Shown here: positions 20,613 to 29,471 of the stretch, in pieces
Layout: each line of letters begins with the position of its first letter
Numbering within the stretch: position 1 is the first letter of the stretch
From: Methylobacterium sp. E-045
Lineage (GTDB): Bacteria > Pseudomonadota > Alphaproteobacteria > Rhizobiales > Beijerinckiaceae
Assembly (NCBI RefSeq): GCF_022829685.1
Contig: NZ_JAKSYE010000027.1
Location: 39,359 to 103,358, forward strand
DNA length: 64,000 bases
Reading direction: 5' to 3'
Program-made: the position numbers and the translations under genes
Notes under the pieces: generated by a model
What the model was told of the DNA's origin: nothing
Seen by the model: only the letters and a program-made list of their open reading frames with translations
Database searches by the model: none

Positions 20613-20711
20613 GGTAGGCCCTCCTTTCGAGGCAGAGCTTGTTCGAGGCAGAGCTTGGGTCCGGGACGGCGCCACCGGCGGCACGCTTCCGGATGACGGG
20701 ATCGGATGCGT

Positions 20712-21149
20712 TCAGATGTCGTCGCGGGAGCCGATGGCGATCTTGCGGACGATGCGTTCCGGCTCGGGCCGGGTCAGGTCGATGGAGAGAAGCCCGTTCG
20801 AGAGGTCCGCTCCCATCACCTCCATGCCGTCCGCGAGCAGGAAGGCGCGCTGGAACTGGCGGGCGGCGATGCCGCGATGCAGGAACTGGCGCGCCTTGTC
20901 GTCGACCTGGCGGCCCCGCACCACGAGTTGGTTCTCTTCCAGCATCACGTCGAGCTGATCCCGCGTGAAGCCGGCCACCGCGAGGGTGATCCGCAGCCGC
21001 TCGGGCTCGTCGTCGGAGCGCTGCACGCGCTCGATGTTGTAGGGCGGGTACCCGTCGTTGGCCGCCTTCGACACCCGGTCGAGGGCCTGCTCGATCTCGT
21101 CAAAGCCGAGAAGAAACGGATGTCCGAACGGAGAAGGCCGTGTCGTCAC
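20712..21149 (-). CDS. hsp20: Small heat-shock protein Hsp20 (IbpA-like)
   Basis: ATP-independent chaperone (145 aa) that holds unfolding proteins. The alpha-crystallin domain runs from about residue 33 to 125: YPPYNIERVQRSDDEPERLR, ITLAVAGFTRDQLDVMLEEN, and the conserved FQRAFLLADGMEV followed by ADLSNGLLSIDL; the C-terminus has no clear IxI motif. The GTG at 21149 (VTTRPSPFGHPFLLGFDEI) is preferred, with AAGGA 9 nt upstream; the long open frame upstream is leader. A sigma-32-like promoter (21259-21287) and a putative RNA thermometer lie upstream, and DUF1150 follows. Confidence 0.92.
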   Translation of the reverse strand: MTTRPSPFGHPFLLGFDEIEQALDRVSKAANDGYPPYNIERVQRSDDEPERLRITLAVAGFTRDQLDVMLEENQLVVRGRQVDDKARQFLHRGIAARQFQRAFLLADGMEVMGADLSNGLLSIDLTRPEPERIVRKIAIGSRDDI

Positions 21150-21250
21150 GTGATCTTGTCCTTCGCGAAGCCCAGGGGTCGATAGAATAAGGCACTTCGA
21201 TCTGTCGGAGCCCGCCTGCCGCAGCACTCCTCCCGGCGGTCGCCTGCCGG
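21150..21250 (-). promoter_or_regulatory. hsp20 5' leader, possible RNA thermometer
   Basis: From the inferred transcript start to the GTG the leader is about 100 nt. UGCCUU (plus-strand 21189-21194) can pair with the Shine-Dalgarno region AAGGACA (21157-21163) with one bulged A, enclosing an internal GC hairpin; this imperfect pairing over the ribosome site recalls ROSE-type thermometers of rhizobial small heat-shock genes. Folding was done by eye only. Confidence 0.45.
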
Positions 21251-21258
21251 TCACCGCG

Positions 21259-21287
21259 ATATGGAGATGTGGAAAAGCGGCATCAAG
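21259..21287 (-). promoter_or_regulatory. Sigma-32 (RpoH)-type promoter of hsp20
   Basis: On the minus strand CTTGATG (plus 21281-21287), 14 nt, CTCCATAT (21259-21266), against the RpoH consensus CTTGAAA-N11-16-CCCCATNT. It is in the right place and orientation, about 110 bp upstream of the hsp20 GTG. Strong match. Confidence 0.75.
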
Positions 21288-21745
21288 GGTTCGGCTCCAA
21301 GGGTCCCACTCACCGCCGGTCCTTCCCCCTGTCCGGAGGCCTGCAACGGCGGATGCCTCCTCGAACGCGTTCGCATCGGGCAGGGAGACGATCCCGTACC
21401 GGAGGGAGATGCAGGATGATCCGGCAAGTTTTTCGGGAGTTTTCGGAAATCGAAGGCGTGCAAGTCGAGCGTCGCAGTAACAGTTTGGAACTGCTCTGAT
21501 TTTCAGCACAAAGCTTGATCTTGCAGGATCAATTCGGATACTCCGCGCCACGTCGAACGATGCGGCGGTGCGCAAGCCGGGCGCCACGGGTCAGGCTGGA
21601 GCGACACCGGAACGCGAGCGTCGCGCTCAATGCCCGAGGAACCGCCGAAGACGAGCCCCGCCGGGGGTCTCGGCGATTCCCGTTTGCCATGGCGTTTCGA
21701 CGCAGGTGACCAGGGACTGCCGCAACCGAGGAGAACCGGACCGTT
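21288..21745. other. Non-coding region between hsp20 promoter and the secreted protein gene
   Basis: About 460 bp upstream of two divergent genes. Several open frames cross it but have arginine-rich, shadow-like translations and no ribosome sites. One 6-bp inverted repeat (TTGATC 21515-21520, GATCAA 21527-21532) is listed separately. Nothing else recognised. Confidence 0.5.
21515..21532. repeat. Inverted repeat TTGATC-N6-GATCAA
   Basis: Perfect 6-bp arms separated by 6 nt, in a locally AT-richer stretch between hsp20 and the exbB-linked operon. The size is like a dimeric repressor operator. Could be chance. Confidence 0.35.
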
Positions 21746-22222
21746 ATGAAAGAGGCGCACCGCGTGATCGATTTCCCATCTCTTTCTCCCGTCCGGGCCG
21801 TCGGCGCCGCGCTGATGGCCGCCGCCCTCACGGTGGGATGGACCGTCTCCGCCCCCGCCCAGGATGCGAAGGCTCCCGTCCTGAAGCTCGAACTCAATCG
21901 TCTCGAGCCGGCGGGCGAGGCCTGCCGTACCTATCTCCTCGTGGACAACAGCCGCGGCACCGCCCTGAAATCCCTGAAGCTCGACCTGTTCGCCTTCGAT
22001 ACGGAAGGCGTCGCGCAGAAGCGCCTCGCCGTCGAACTCGGCCCCGTCCAGGACCGCAAGACCATGGTACGGCTGTTCGACTTCCCGGCGCTCGCCTGCC
22101 CGAAGATCGGCCGGGTCCTCCTCAACGACGTTCTCGCCTGCGAAGGCGGCGAGGCCAGCCGTGAGAGCTGCCTCGACCGGATCGAGACCGAGAGCAAGAC
22201 GAGCGCGAGCTTCACGCGCTGA
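21746..22222 (+). CDS. Hypothetical exported protein upstream of exbB
   Basis: 158 aa with an N-terminal signal sequence (hydrophobic AVGAALMAAALTVGWTVSAPAQ, cleavage near APAQ-DA). The mature part, KLELNRLEPAGEACRTYLLV onwards, has four cysteines and a predicted beta-rich fold (LKSLKLDLFAFDTEGVAQKR). It lies 86 bp upstream of exbB in the same direction and probably belongs to the TonB operon, so a periplasmic accessory role is plausible. I do not recognise a named family. ATG at 21746; a later Met at about residue 24 is too internal to be the start. Confidence 0.75.
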   Translation: MKEAHRVIDFPSLSPVRAVGAALMAAALTVGWTVSAPAQDAKAPVLKLELNRLEPAGEACRTYLLVDNSRGTALKSLKLDLFAFDTEGVAQKRLAVELGPVQDRKTMVRLFDFPALACPKIGRVLLNDVLACEGGEASRESCLDRIETESKTSASFTR

Positions 22223-22308
22223 CCCGACGGGCGGGCCGACGTCCCGTCCGAACGCCGATCCGGTCGCCCCTCGGCGATCGCCACCCAACGAACCCCGAGG
22301 AGCCCGCC

Positions 22309-23004
<696 letters not shown>

Positions 23005-23114
23005 CGCGGCTCTCTCGACGCTCTGAAGATTCCATGGCCGGCGCGGATGCGGCGGCCCGATGACGACATGCGGCGGGCCATCGAGCCGGCCGCCGATGCC
23101 CCGGAGGGCGAACG

Positions 23115-23597
23115 ATGGGTATGGGTTCGGTCCGCGCCAGCGGCGGCGGCGACGACGACGATGACCTCGATTCCGCGCCGATGTCCGAGATCAACGTCAC
23201 GCCGATGGTGGACGTGATGCTGGTGCTGCTGATCATCTTCATGGTCGCGGCGCCGCTGATGACGACGGGCGTGCCGGTGCAACTGCCCAAGACCACGGCC
23301 GCCAAGGTCGCCCAGGCGAAGAAACCCCTGGAAATCTCCATCGACAAGGAAGGCAAGCCGTTCCTGGCCAAGGACGAACTCACGGCGGAGACGATCATGC
23401 CGCGCCTGAAGGCGCTGGCGGCGGAAGACCCGACCCAGGTCATGCTGGTGCGCGGCGACAAGGACGTGCCCTACGGCAAGATCATGGAAGTGATGGGCCT
23501 CGTCGGCCAGGCCGGCTTCACCAAGGTGTCCCTGATCGCGCAATCCCCGGGCGGAGCGCCTTCGGCGCCCCCCGCGGCGAGCGGAGCACCGCGGTAG
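23115..23597 (+). CDS. exbD: TonB-system biopolymer transport protein ExbD
   Basis: Single-pass inner-membrane partner of ExbB (160 aa). After an acidic cytoplasmic stretch (GGGDDDDDLDSAPMSEINVT) comes one transmembrane helix, VDVMLVLLIIFMVAAPLM, with the essential Asp of PMVDVMLVLL, then a periplasmic domain ending in a Pro/Ala-rich tail. ATG at 23115 has GGAGGG upstream. The stop is 5 bp before tonB, so translation is probably coupled. Confidence 0.93.
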   Translation: MGMGSVRASGGGDDDDDLDSAPMSEINVTPMVDVMLVLLIIFMVAAPLMTTGVPVQLPKTTAAKVAQAKKPLEISIDKEGKPFLAKDELTAETIMPRLKALAAEDPTQVMLVRGDKDVPYGKIMEVMGLVGQAGFTKVSLIAQSPGGAPSAPPAASGAPR

Positions 23598-23602
23598 ACT
23601 CG

Positions 23603-24607
23603 ATGAGTGCCCTCGTTTCGACACGTGAACCCGGCCGGCAAGGTCCCACGGGCCTCGCTGCTGCCTTCCTTGTGGCCTTCGTCCTGCACCTGACGGTGCT
23701 GGCGGGCATGATGCTGTTCGGCCAGGCGCCCAAGGCGCCCCCCGGCGAGAACACGATCACCATCGATCTGGCGCCGCAATCGACGGAGGCCGAGGCCCCG
23801 TCGGCTCCCGCCATGACGGAGGCGGTGCCTCCACCGGCGGAAGAGGCCCCCGTCGAGACGCCGGACGTGGTGGAAGAGGTGCAGCCTCCGGAGATGGTGG
23901 CGGTGACGCCGCCCGAGACAACTGAGATCCCCCCCGACGAGACCCAGCCGGTGGTCACCCCCGACACGGTCACGGAGGTGCCGCCGGAGGAGCAGGTGGT
24001 CACCTCCACCGCCGAGGTGGCCGAGCCCTTGGTTCCGCCGCCGCCGGTCGTGGCCAAGCCGCCCGAGCCGGTGAAGCCGCCTAAGCCCGTCGAGATCGTC
24101 AAACCGAAGCCGAAGCCCGATCCGAGGATCGAGGCGAAGCGCCAGGAGGAACTGGAGGCCAAGCGCGAGGCCATTCGCGAGGCGAAGCTGAAGGCGGCCA
24201 AGGAAGCCAAGCTCAGGGCCGCGCGCGAGACCAGCCGACGCGCCGCTCAGGAGGGCGGGCCCGCCAGTTCGGCCTCCTCCGCGAGGCAGGCCAGCACCGG
24301 CTCGTCCGCCGCCGGCAATGACCCGAGCGCTCTGCGCCAATGGCAGGGAGCCCTGGCCTCGGCCATCAACGGCCGCATGAACCGCAACGCGGCGGCGGGG
24401 ACGGCGGGCGGCACCGCCGTGGTGCGCTTCACCGTCTCGCGCTCGGGTCAGGTGCTCAGCGCCGGGCTCGCCAGCAGCAGCGGCATCAGCGTCATCGACG
24501 GTGCGGCGCTGGCCGCCGTGCGCGGTTCGCTGCCGGCGGCTCCTCCCGGCGTCTCCGTGAGCAGCCTCGCCGTTACGGTTCCCATGCGCTTCCGGCCGGG
24601 CGGCTGA
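23603..24607 (+). CDS. tonB: Energy transducer TonB
   Basis: 334-aa TonB-family protein linking ExbBD to outer-membrane receptors. N-terminal transmembrane anchor FLVAFVLHLTVLAGMMLFG (His in the helix as in E. coli TonB), a long periplasmic Pro/Glu/Val-rich spacer (about residues 50-180), a Lys/Ala/Glu-rich helix (KRQEELEAKREAIREAK), then the C-terminal TonB domain from about 240: ALASAINGRMNRNAA, GGTAVVRFTVSRSGQVLSA, VPMRFRPGG. No receptor gene is nearby, so the transported siderophore or metal is not evident. Confidence 0.9.
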   Translation: MSALVSTREPGRQGPTGLAAAFLVAFVLHLTVLAGMMLFGQAPKAPPGENTITIDLAPQSTEAEAPSAPAMTEAVPPPAEEAPVETPDVVEEVQPPEMVAVTPPETTEIPPDETQPVVTPDTVTEVPPEEQVVTSTAEVAEPLVPPPPVVAKPPEPVKPPKPVEIVKPKPKPDPRIEAKRQEELEAKREAIREAKLKAAKEAKLRAARETSRRAAQEGGPASSASSARQASTGSSAAGNDPSALRQWQGALASAINGRMNRNAAAGTAGGTAVVRFTVSRSGQVLSAGLASSSGISVIDGAALAAVRGSLPAAPPGVSVSSLAVTVPMRFRPGG

Positions 24608-24619
24608 GTCGGCCGGGTC

Positions 24620-25144
24620 GTGGCGGTCTGGTTCACCAGCGATACGCATTTCGGCGACCGGCGTGCGCTGAACATCGACCGGCGTCCCTATCCGGACCTC
24701 GCGGCCCACGATGCCGGCCTCATCGCCAACTGGAACGAGAGGGTCGCGCCCGACGACACCGTCTGGCATCTCGGCGACGTCGCCCTCGGCCCCTCCGACG
24801 CACGCATCGCCGGGATCGTCGGTGCCCTCAACGGCGTGAAGCACCTGATCGTCGGCAACAATGACGGTCCCGGCACCCTCGCCCTGCGGGACTGGGCCTC
24901 GGTGAACCACTATGCCGAGATCGACGTGGACGGACGCCGGCTCGTCCTCTGCCATTACGCGTTCCGGACCTGGAACGGCATCGGGCGCGGCGCCCTCAAT
25001 CTCCACGGCCATTCCCACGGCAGGCTCGCGCCGGCCCCGCGGCAATACGATGTCGGGGTCGACGTCCATGCCTGTGCCCCGGTGCGCCTCGACCAGATCC
25101 TGGCCTCTCGCAGGCGCAAGAAACCTGCGGAACCTTCGCCGTGA
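24620..25144 (+). CDS. Calcineurin-like phosphoesterase (small)
   Basis: 174-aa metallophosphoesterase. Metal ligands are visible in order: SDTHFGD (near residue 7), WHLGDVALGPSDARIAG, IVGNNDGP, LCHYAFRTW and HGHSHGRLAP. The family is the compact YfcE/phage-like type acting on phosphomonoesters or diesters; substrate unknown. Start is GTG at 24620, 12 bp after tonB; no strong ribosome site, so coupling to tonB is likely. No signal peptide, cytoplasmic. Confidence 0.85.
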   Translation: MAVWFTSDTHFGDRRALNIDRRPYPDLAAHDAGLIANWNERVAPDDTVWHLGDVALGPSDARIAGIVGALNGVKHLIVGNNDGPGTLALRDWASVNHYAEIDVDGRRLVLCHYAFRTWNGIGRGALNLHGHSHGRLAPAPRQYDVGVDVHACAPVRLDQILASRRRKKPAEPSP

Positions 25145-25282
25145 GTTCGCCGTTTCAACCGCAGACCCGACGATGACGACCGTTTATTGGCACTGACCTT
25201 GATCCGGCATAGACCGGTCCAAGGTGACGATGTCGAGTGACGGACAGCCCTCTTTCAACGAGACGCACAATCGGATCCGCCC

Positions 25283-25597
25283 ATGCGCTTCGCTCCTGCA
25301 ACGCCCATCGCCGCTTTCGGCTTCGTGCTGTGCATGATCGCCCCGACCCTCGCGGCTCCCTCCTGCCTCAAGGGTGAACGCAAGATCCAGGAGGCCGCGG
25401 CCCTTCGCTACCAGGCCCGAGAGGAAGCAAGGCTCGGCAATCGCGACCGGGTCTGCGACACCCTCGATGAAGTCGGCGATCGTTACGAAGACGCTAAGGA
25501 AGCGTTCGAAGATTGCGGCGCGGAAATCGTCGCCATCGATCTTCGCAGCGAGACGCGAGCCCTGCGGGCTGCGAAATCGGTGAATCGCTGCGACTGA
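25283..25597 (+). CDS. Hypothetical small exported cysteine-containing protein
   Basis: 104 aa, with a clear signal peptide (AAFGFVLCMIAPTLAAPS, cleavage after TLAA). The mature part has four cysteines (Cys in PSCLKG, RVCDTL, EDCGAE, NRCD) and is highly charged and helical, e.g. QEAAALRYQAREEARLGNRD and GDRYEDAKEAFEDCG. It may form two disulfides in the periplasm. No named family recognised. Isolated between the phosphoesterase and small membrane genes. Confidence 0.7.
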   Translation: MRFAPATPIAAFGFVLCMIAPTLAAPSCLKGERKIQEAAALRYQAREEARLGNRDRVCDTLDEVGDRYEDAKEAFEDCGAEIVAIDLRSETRALRAAKSVNRCD

Positions 25598-25790
25598 GCT
25601 GCCTGATCTGAACGCGGATACTTCGCTCAGATCGCCTTTGACTGAGATACTGAAACGAGAAGAAGCATTCGCTTTGTCGCGGATTTCCTCTGCATGCGCC
25701 GGTCGGGTGCGGCGACGCACAGCCGCACCATCATTCCCACGTCACATCTTCACGAACGACGGAAAGCTTGTCCGTCGGGAGACTTCCGTC

Positions 25791-25946
25791 ATGAACGCGT
25801 CCGCCCAGCACAGCGATCTCACCCTGCTTTCGTCCCACGCCGCGCACGCGACGGCCACCGGTCCATCTTTCGCGGCGGCTCTGTGCGGGTTCCTCTCGAC
25901 CACCGTGGCGACGACGATGGTCATGTTCTTGCTCAGCAGCCTCTGA
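25791..25946 (+). CDS. Hypothetical 51-aa membrane peptide
   Basis: Short protein, MNASAQHSDLTLLSSHAAHA then one hydrophobic segment AALCGFLSTTVATTMVMFLL at the C-terminus. The ATG at 25791 follows GGGAGA by 8 nt; an open frame upstream lacks such a site. C-tail-anchored single-pass topology is likely. No recognisable family. Confidence 0.5.
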   Translation: MNASAQHSDLTLLSSHAAHATATGPSFAAALCGFLSTTVATTMVMFLLSSL

Positions 25947-25958
25947 TCGGCGCCCTAC

Positions 25959-26213
25959 TTAAGGGGCCACGAACCAGAATCGGCGCTTGGAAAACAACAT
26001 GTCCGGGTGGCCGACGGTCTGGTCGCCCTCAGGTCGGGCGGGAACGAGACTGCAGGGCGGCTCGATGCGCGGCGGAGCCGCCGGGAGCAGCAGAGCCGAC
26101 GAGACGGGATGAAGGCCGAGCCTGGCCTGGACCTCGGGCTGGCGGACGGCGACGATGGTGACCACACCGGCGATGAGCCCTCCGGCGAGCGTACCGAGCA
26201 GGAAGTTCATCAT
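25959..26213 (-). CDS. Hypothetical 84-aa membrane protein
   Basis: Begins MMNFLLGTLAGGLIAGVVTI, a glycine-rich transmembrane helix, then a Pro-rich soluble tail ending FSKRRFWFVAP. Two ATGs at 26213 and 26210; the ribosome site is weak, so the gene call is moderate. Convergent with the 51-aa gene by 12 bp. Confidence 0.45.
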   Translation of the reverse strand: MMNFLLGTLAGGLIAGVVTIVAVRQPEVQARLGLHPVSSALLLPAAPPRIEPPCSLVPARPEGDQTVGHPDMLFSKRRFWFVAP

Positions 26214-26517
26214 ATCAGTGAAGAGTCATGCCCACCCGCCGCGCGGCTCTGCCCAGGCCCCGGCCCAGCATAGCCGCCAAACCTGACCGATGCGTTGCGC
26301 AAAGTCCGTGGGACCTCTTCCTTTGCTGCAGCGCAGGCCATCGTATCAGTCGATCCCGTCGGACGAGCGAGGTCATCCATCTCCCGCCCTGTCCTCCGCC
26401 AGCTTATCGGCATGATTGGGGCGAAAGCCGTCCGCTACCGGATTTTAACCTTACGCCGTCAAGGTCGGCTTCCAGCGGCCCGAATCAGCTCGGCCGCCTC
26501 GGGGGGAAGGATCGGCC
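26214..26517. other. Intergenic region before flaF
   Basis: About 300 bp between the divergent small membrane gene and flaF. A GGAAGGA site at its right end serves flaF. No coding frame or clear promoter consensus recognised. Confidence 0.5.
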
Positions 26518-26877
26518 ATGTCCTACGGAGCCAGTGCCTATGCACGGGTCGCGCAGACCGCATTGACGCCGCGAGAGGCGGAAGCGGCCGTCCTGATCAA
26601 GGCGGCAGGACGGCTCCAAACGATTCAGGCCGATTGGCAGAATCAGTCAAGCGCTCTCAATGAAGCCCTGAACTTCAACCAGAAGGTCTGGACGATCATC
26701 GCCGGTGCCGCGACGGCACCCGAGAGCCAGCTGCCGATCGAGGTCAAGACCAGCATCGCCGAACTCTCGACCTTCGTCTTCAAACGGATGATCGACACGT
26801 TGATCGAACCGAAGGCGGAGAAGCTGTCGGCCCTCATCAACATCAACCACCAGATCGCCGCGGGTCTGCGCACCTGA
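26518..26877 (+). CDS. flaF: Flagellar biosynthesis regulator FlaF
   Basis: 119 aa, the usual FlaF length. Begins MSYGASAYARVAQTALTPRE and contains NEALNFNQKVWTIIAGAAT and STFVFKRMIDTLIEPKAEKL, typical of the family. In Caulobacter and related bacteria FlaF promotes flagellin secretion or translation opposite to FlbT. Here it is away from flagellin and flbT genes, with only a FlaG gene nearby on the other strand. Good GGAAGGA ribosome site. Confidence 0.9.
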   Translation: MSYGASAYARVAQTALTPREAEAAVLIKAAGRLQTIQADWQNQSSALNEALNFNQKVWTIIAGAATAPESQLPIEVKTSIAELSTFVFKRMIDTLIEPKAEKLSALININHQIAAGLRT

Positions 26878-27103
26878 CGGGCGAGGGGCCGGTTCTCGAA
26901 GGGGCGCGCGGATCGAAACGCATCCCGGCACCGCGATACCGCCGCGTGGCCGGCGCCTGCGGGCGACGACGAACCGCCGACGGGTTCCCCGTCGCAACCC
27001 CGGACAGCGCGTATCCTCCGGGAAAACGGCGGGAACGCCGTAGCCTGCGCCGCGGCCTTCCTCTTCCACCCGCTCCCGGCCGTGGTGCCGGCCGCAGCTC
27101 GCG

Positions 27104-27496
27104 TCAGGCGGTCCGATCCACGGGCTGCTGATGTTCCTTCGCTCGCATCGCCGTCGCCTCCGCATAGGCGCGGGCTCGAAGGATCGTGGCCTCGGGCAGT
27201 TGCACGACGACGTCGCCGGAACTCGGGTCCACCACCTGATACACTAGGCTCTTGGTGTCCTGATCCACCGTGATGCGGCGCTCGTCCGCCGTCGGCACCG
27301 CCGCGTCGTCCCTTGTCGCCTTTTCGTCGGTCACGGGCGCATCGTCCAGCCGGACATCGAAGCGCACGGCCGGGTCCAGCGGCGTGCCGACCGTCGGCGC
27401 CGGGCCGACTTTCCGCACCGGAGCCGGGGCATCCACGGCCGGAGCGACCGGCGCGACGGGGGGCATCGCCATCGGAGAGATACTAAGGATCGTCAT
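27104..27496 (-). CDS. flaG: FlaG-like flagellar protein
   Basis: 130-aa protein. The N-terminal half is Pro/Ala-rich and disordered (MTILSISPMAMPPVAPVAPA); the C-terminal half, RITVDQDTKSLVYQVVDPSS and VVVQLPEATILRARAY, matches the FlaG fold (beta-hairpin with D-x-x-T-x-x-V-Y-Q-V-V-D). FlaG proteins modulate filament length or export; role in this organism is inferred. ATG at 27496, AAAGGG upstream. Convergent with flaF at 226 bp. Confidence 0.75.
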   Translation of the reverse strand: MTILSISPMAMPPVAPVAPAVDAPAPVRKVGPAPTVGTPLDPAVRFDVRLDDAPVTDEKATRDDAAVPTADERRITVDQDTKSLVYQVVDPSSGDVVVQLPEATILRARAYAEATAMRAKEHQQPVDRTA

Positions 27497-27654
27497 TGCA
27501 CGCCCTTTCGAATGTGGTCGTGGCATGAAACCAAAAACGACAACGAGGGTGAACCAGTTCTTAAAACCCGCCCGTTACCCACCATTGGCCGTGAAGATGA
27601 CAAAAGAATCGTCATAGAAATAGGTGGTTTTTTAAGAATTGAGCTGGTCCGCGC

Positions 27655-28782
27655 TCAGATCTCCACTGCCTCCGGCCTTGCCGTGCCTACGCCCTGGGGA
27701 TCGAAGGCGACGCTTTTCACCACCGCGTAGACGATGCGGCCGGGCGCAAGAGCGAGATCGCGCACCGAGGCGCGGGTCAGTCGAGCGGCGAGCAGTGCGC
27801 CGTTGCAGTCGATCTCCACCATGGACGCCGCCTCGCCGAGCGCGTGGATCGAGACGACACGCCCTTCCAGAAGGTTGCGCGCGCTCAAGCCCACCGGCGG
27901 CTGCGTGGCGAGGAGGACGTCCCGCGCCGGCACGCGGATGCGCACGAGGGTGCCGACGCTTCTTGGCAATCGCGGAACGGACAGGATACCGGCGCGTCCG
28001 CTCAGCCGGGTCAGGCCGGTTTCGGAATCCGTCTCCCCCACGACCATGTCGAGGATCGCCCCGGCCTCGGTTTCCTGAACGGCGAGGAGGTCGGCCCGGC
28101 GAAGCACCGTATCGGCATCCCCAATGGCGGCGACACGACCACCGTCGAGCACGACGACGGTGCGCGCCAGGCGCGCAACCTCCGAGACCGCGTGGCTGAC
28201 ATAGACGATGGGCAATCCGGCCTCGTCGCGCAGGCGCTCGATATAGGGCAGGATCTCGGCCTTGCGGGCCTCGTCGAGGGCGGCGAGGGGCTCGTCCATG
28301 AGCAGGAGGCGGGGCCGGCTCAGCAGCGCCCGGCCGATCGCCACCCTCTGCGCCTCGCCGCCGGAGAGACCCGCCGGCCGGCGATCGAGGAGATGGCCGA
28401 TCCCCAGCATGTCGACGACCCCGTCGAAGGCGATGCCGTCGCTGCGGGCGCGGGCGAAGGCCCGGCCGTAGGCGAGGTTCCGCCTCACCGAGAGATGGGG
28501 CATCAGCCGCGCCTGCTGGAACACCACGCCGATGCGCCGGCGATGGGCCGGGATGGCGATGCCCCGCTCCGTGTCGAGCAGCACCTCGCCGGAGACCGCG
28601 ATGCGGCCCCGATCGGGCCGCGCCAGCCCGGCGACGAGATCGATCACCGTGGTCTTGCCCGAGCCCGAGCGGCCGAACAGGGCGGTCAGACCGGGGCCGG
28701 CGGTGAAGGCGACGTCGAGGTGGAAGCCCCCCCGCGTCAGCGAGACGTCGATGTCGATCGTGGGGCACACGGGACGCCTCAC
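27655..28782 (-). CDS. modC: Molybdate ABC transporter ATP-binding protein
   Basis: ATPase of the molybdate importer (375 aa). Walker A FGRSGSGKTTVIDLVAG, Q-loop VVFQQARLMPHLSV, signature LSGGEAQRVAIGRALL, Walker B LLLMDEPLAALD, H-loop VYVSHAVSEVARL, all intact. From about residue 290 there is a C-terminal TOBE/Mop-like regulatory domain (ARNLLEGRVVSIHALGEAAS). GTG start at 28782 overlaps the modB stop by 4 bp (GTGA), indicating translational coupling. No modA lies next to it. Confidence 0.93.
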   Translation of the reverse strand: MRRPVCPTIDIDVSLTRGGFHLDVAFTAGPGLTALFGRSGSGKTTVIDLVAGLARPDRGRIAVSGEVLLDTERGIAIPAHRRRIGVVFQQARLMPHLSVRRNLAYGRAFARARSDGIAFDGVVDMLGIGHLLDRRPAGLSGGEAQRVAIGRALLSRPRLLLMDEPLAALDEARKAEILPYIERLRDEAGLPIVYVSHAVSEVARLARTVVVLDGGRVAAIGDADTVLRRADLLAVQETEAGAILDMVVGETDSETGLTRLSGRAGILSVPRLPRSVGTLVRIRVPARDVLLATQPPVGLSARNLLEGRVVSIHALGEAASMVEIDCNGALLAARLTRASVRDLALAPGRIVYAVVKSVAFDPQGVGTARPEAVEI

Positions 28783-29471
28783 CCCGTTCCGAGGCGGCGC
28801 GCAAGGCGCCGGGCCAAAAGTTCAGAGATGAGGAGGGCCGCCATCGACAGGGCCACCGAAATCAGGGTGAGGCGTAAGGCGCCCGCCTCACCGCCGGGCA
28901 CCTGGGTCAGGCTGTAGATGGCGGAGGGCAATGTCTGGGTCTCGCCGGGAATGTTGGAGACGAAGGTGATGGTGGCACCGAACTCGCCCATCGCCTTGGC
29001 GAAGGCCAGCACCCCGCCGGCGAGGATGCCGGGCATGGCGAGCGGCAGGGTGACGGTGAGGAAGACCGCGCTCGGCCCTGCTCCCAGGGTGGCGGCAGCC
29101 TGTTCGAGGCGCCGGTCCACCGCCTCGATGGACAGACGCATGGCCCGCACCATCAGCGGAAAGCCCATGATCGCGCAGGCCAGGGCCGCCCCGGTCCAGC
29201 GGAAGGAGAACACGATCCCGATCTCGGCCAGCGCCGCACCGAAGACGCCCCGCCGGCCGAACGACAGGAGCAACAGATATCCCGTCACCACGGGTGGCAG
29301 GATCAAGGGCAGGTGGACAAGGCCATCGATGAGCGCACGGCCGGGGAAACGTCCGCGCGCCAGGAGCATGGCGATGCCGAGGCCGGGAACGAGGCTCGCC
29401 AGCGTCGCCACGGCAGCGACCTTCAGGCTCAGACCGATGGCGGTCCATTCGTCGGGGGTGAGATCGAGCAC
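28779..29471 (-). CDS. modB: Molybdate ABC transporter permease
   Basis: Inner-membrane permease (230 aa) with six hydrophobic helices. The EAA-type coupling loop is seen in EQAAATLGAGPSAVFLTVTL with ILAGGVLAFAKAMGEFGATI immediately after; ends in a polar tail (ELLARRLARRLGTG). Starts MLDLTPDEWTAIGLSLKV at a GTG (29471) without a clear ribosome site, so the start may be slightly different. Overlaps modC by 4 bp. ModA is missing upstream. Confidence 0.93.
   Translation of the reverse strand: MLDLTPDEWTAIGLSLKVAAVATLASLVPGLGIAMLLARGRFPGRALIDGLVHLPLILPPVVTGYLLLLSFGRRGVFGAALAEIGIVFSFRWTGAALACAIMGFPLMVRAMRLSIEAVDRRLEQAAATLGAGPSAVFLTVTLPLAMPGILAGGVLAFAKAMGEFGATITFVSNIPGETQTLPSAIYSLTQVPGGEAGALRLTLISVALSMAALLISELLARRLARRLGTG

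Noticed and set aside
21150..21587. Longer hsp20 start at 21587
   Set aside because: It would extend through the sigma-32-type promoter; the GTG at 21149 has a good ribosome site and gives normal Hsp20 length.
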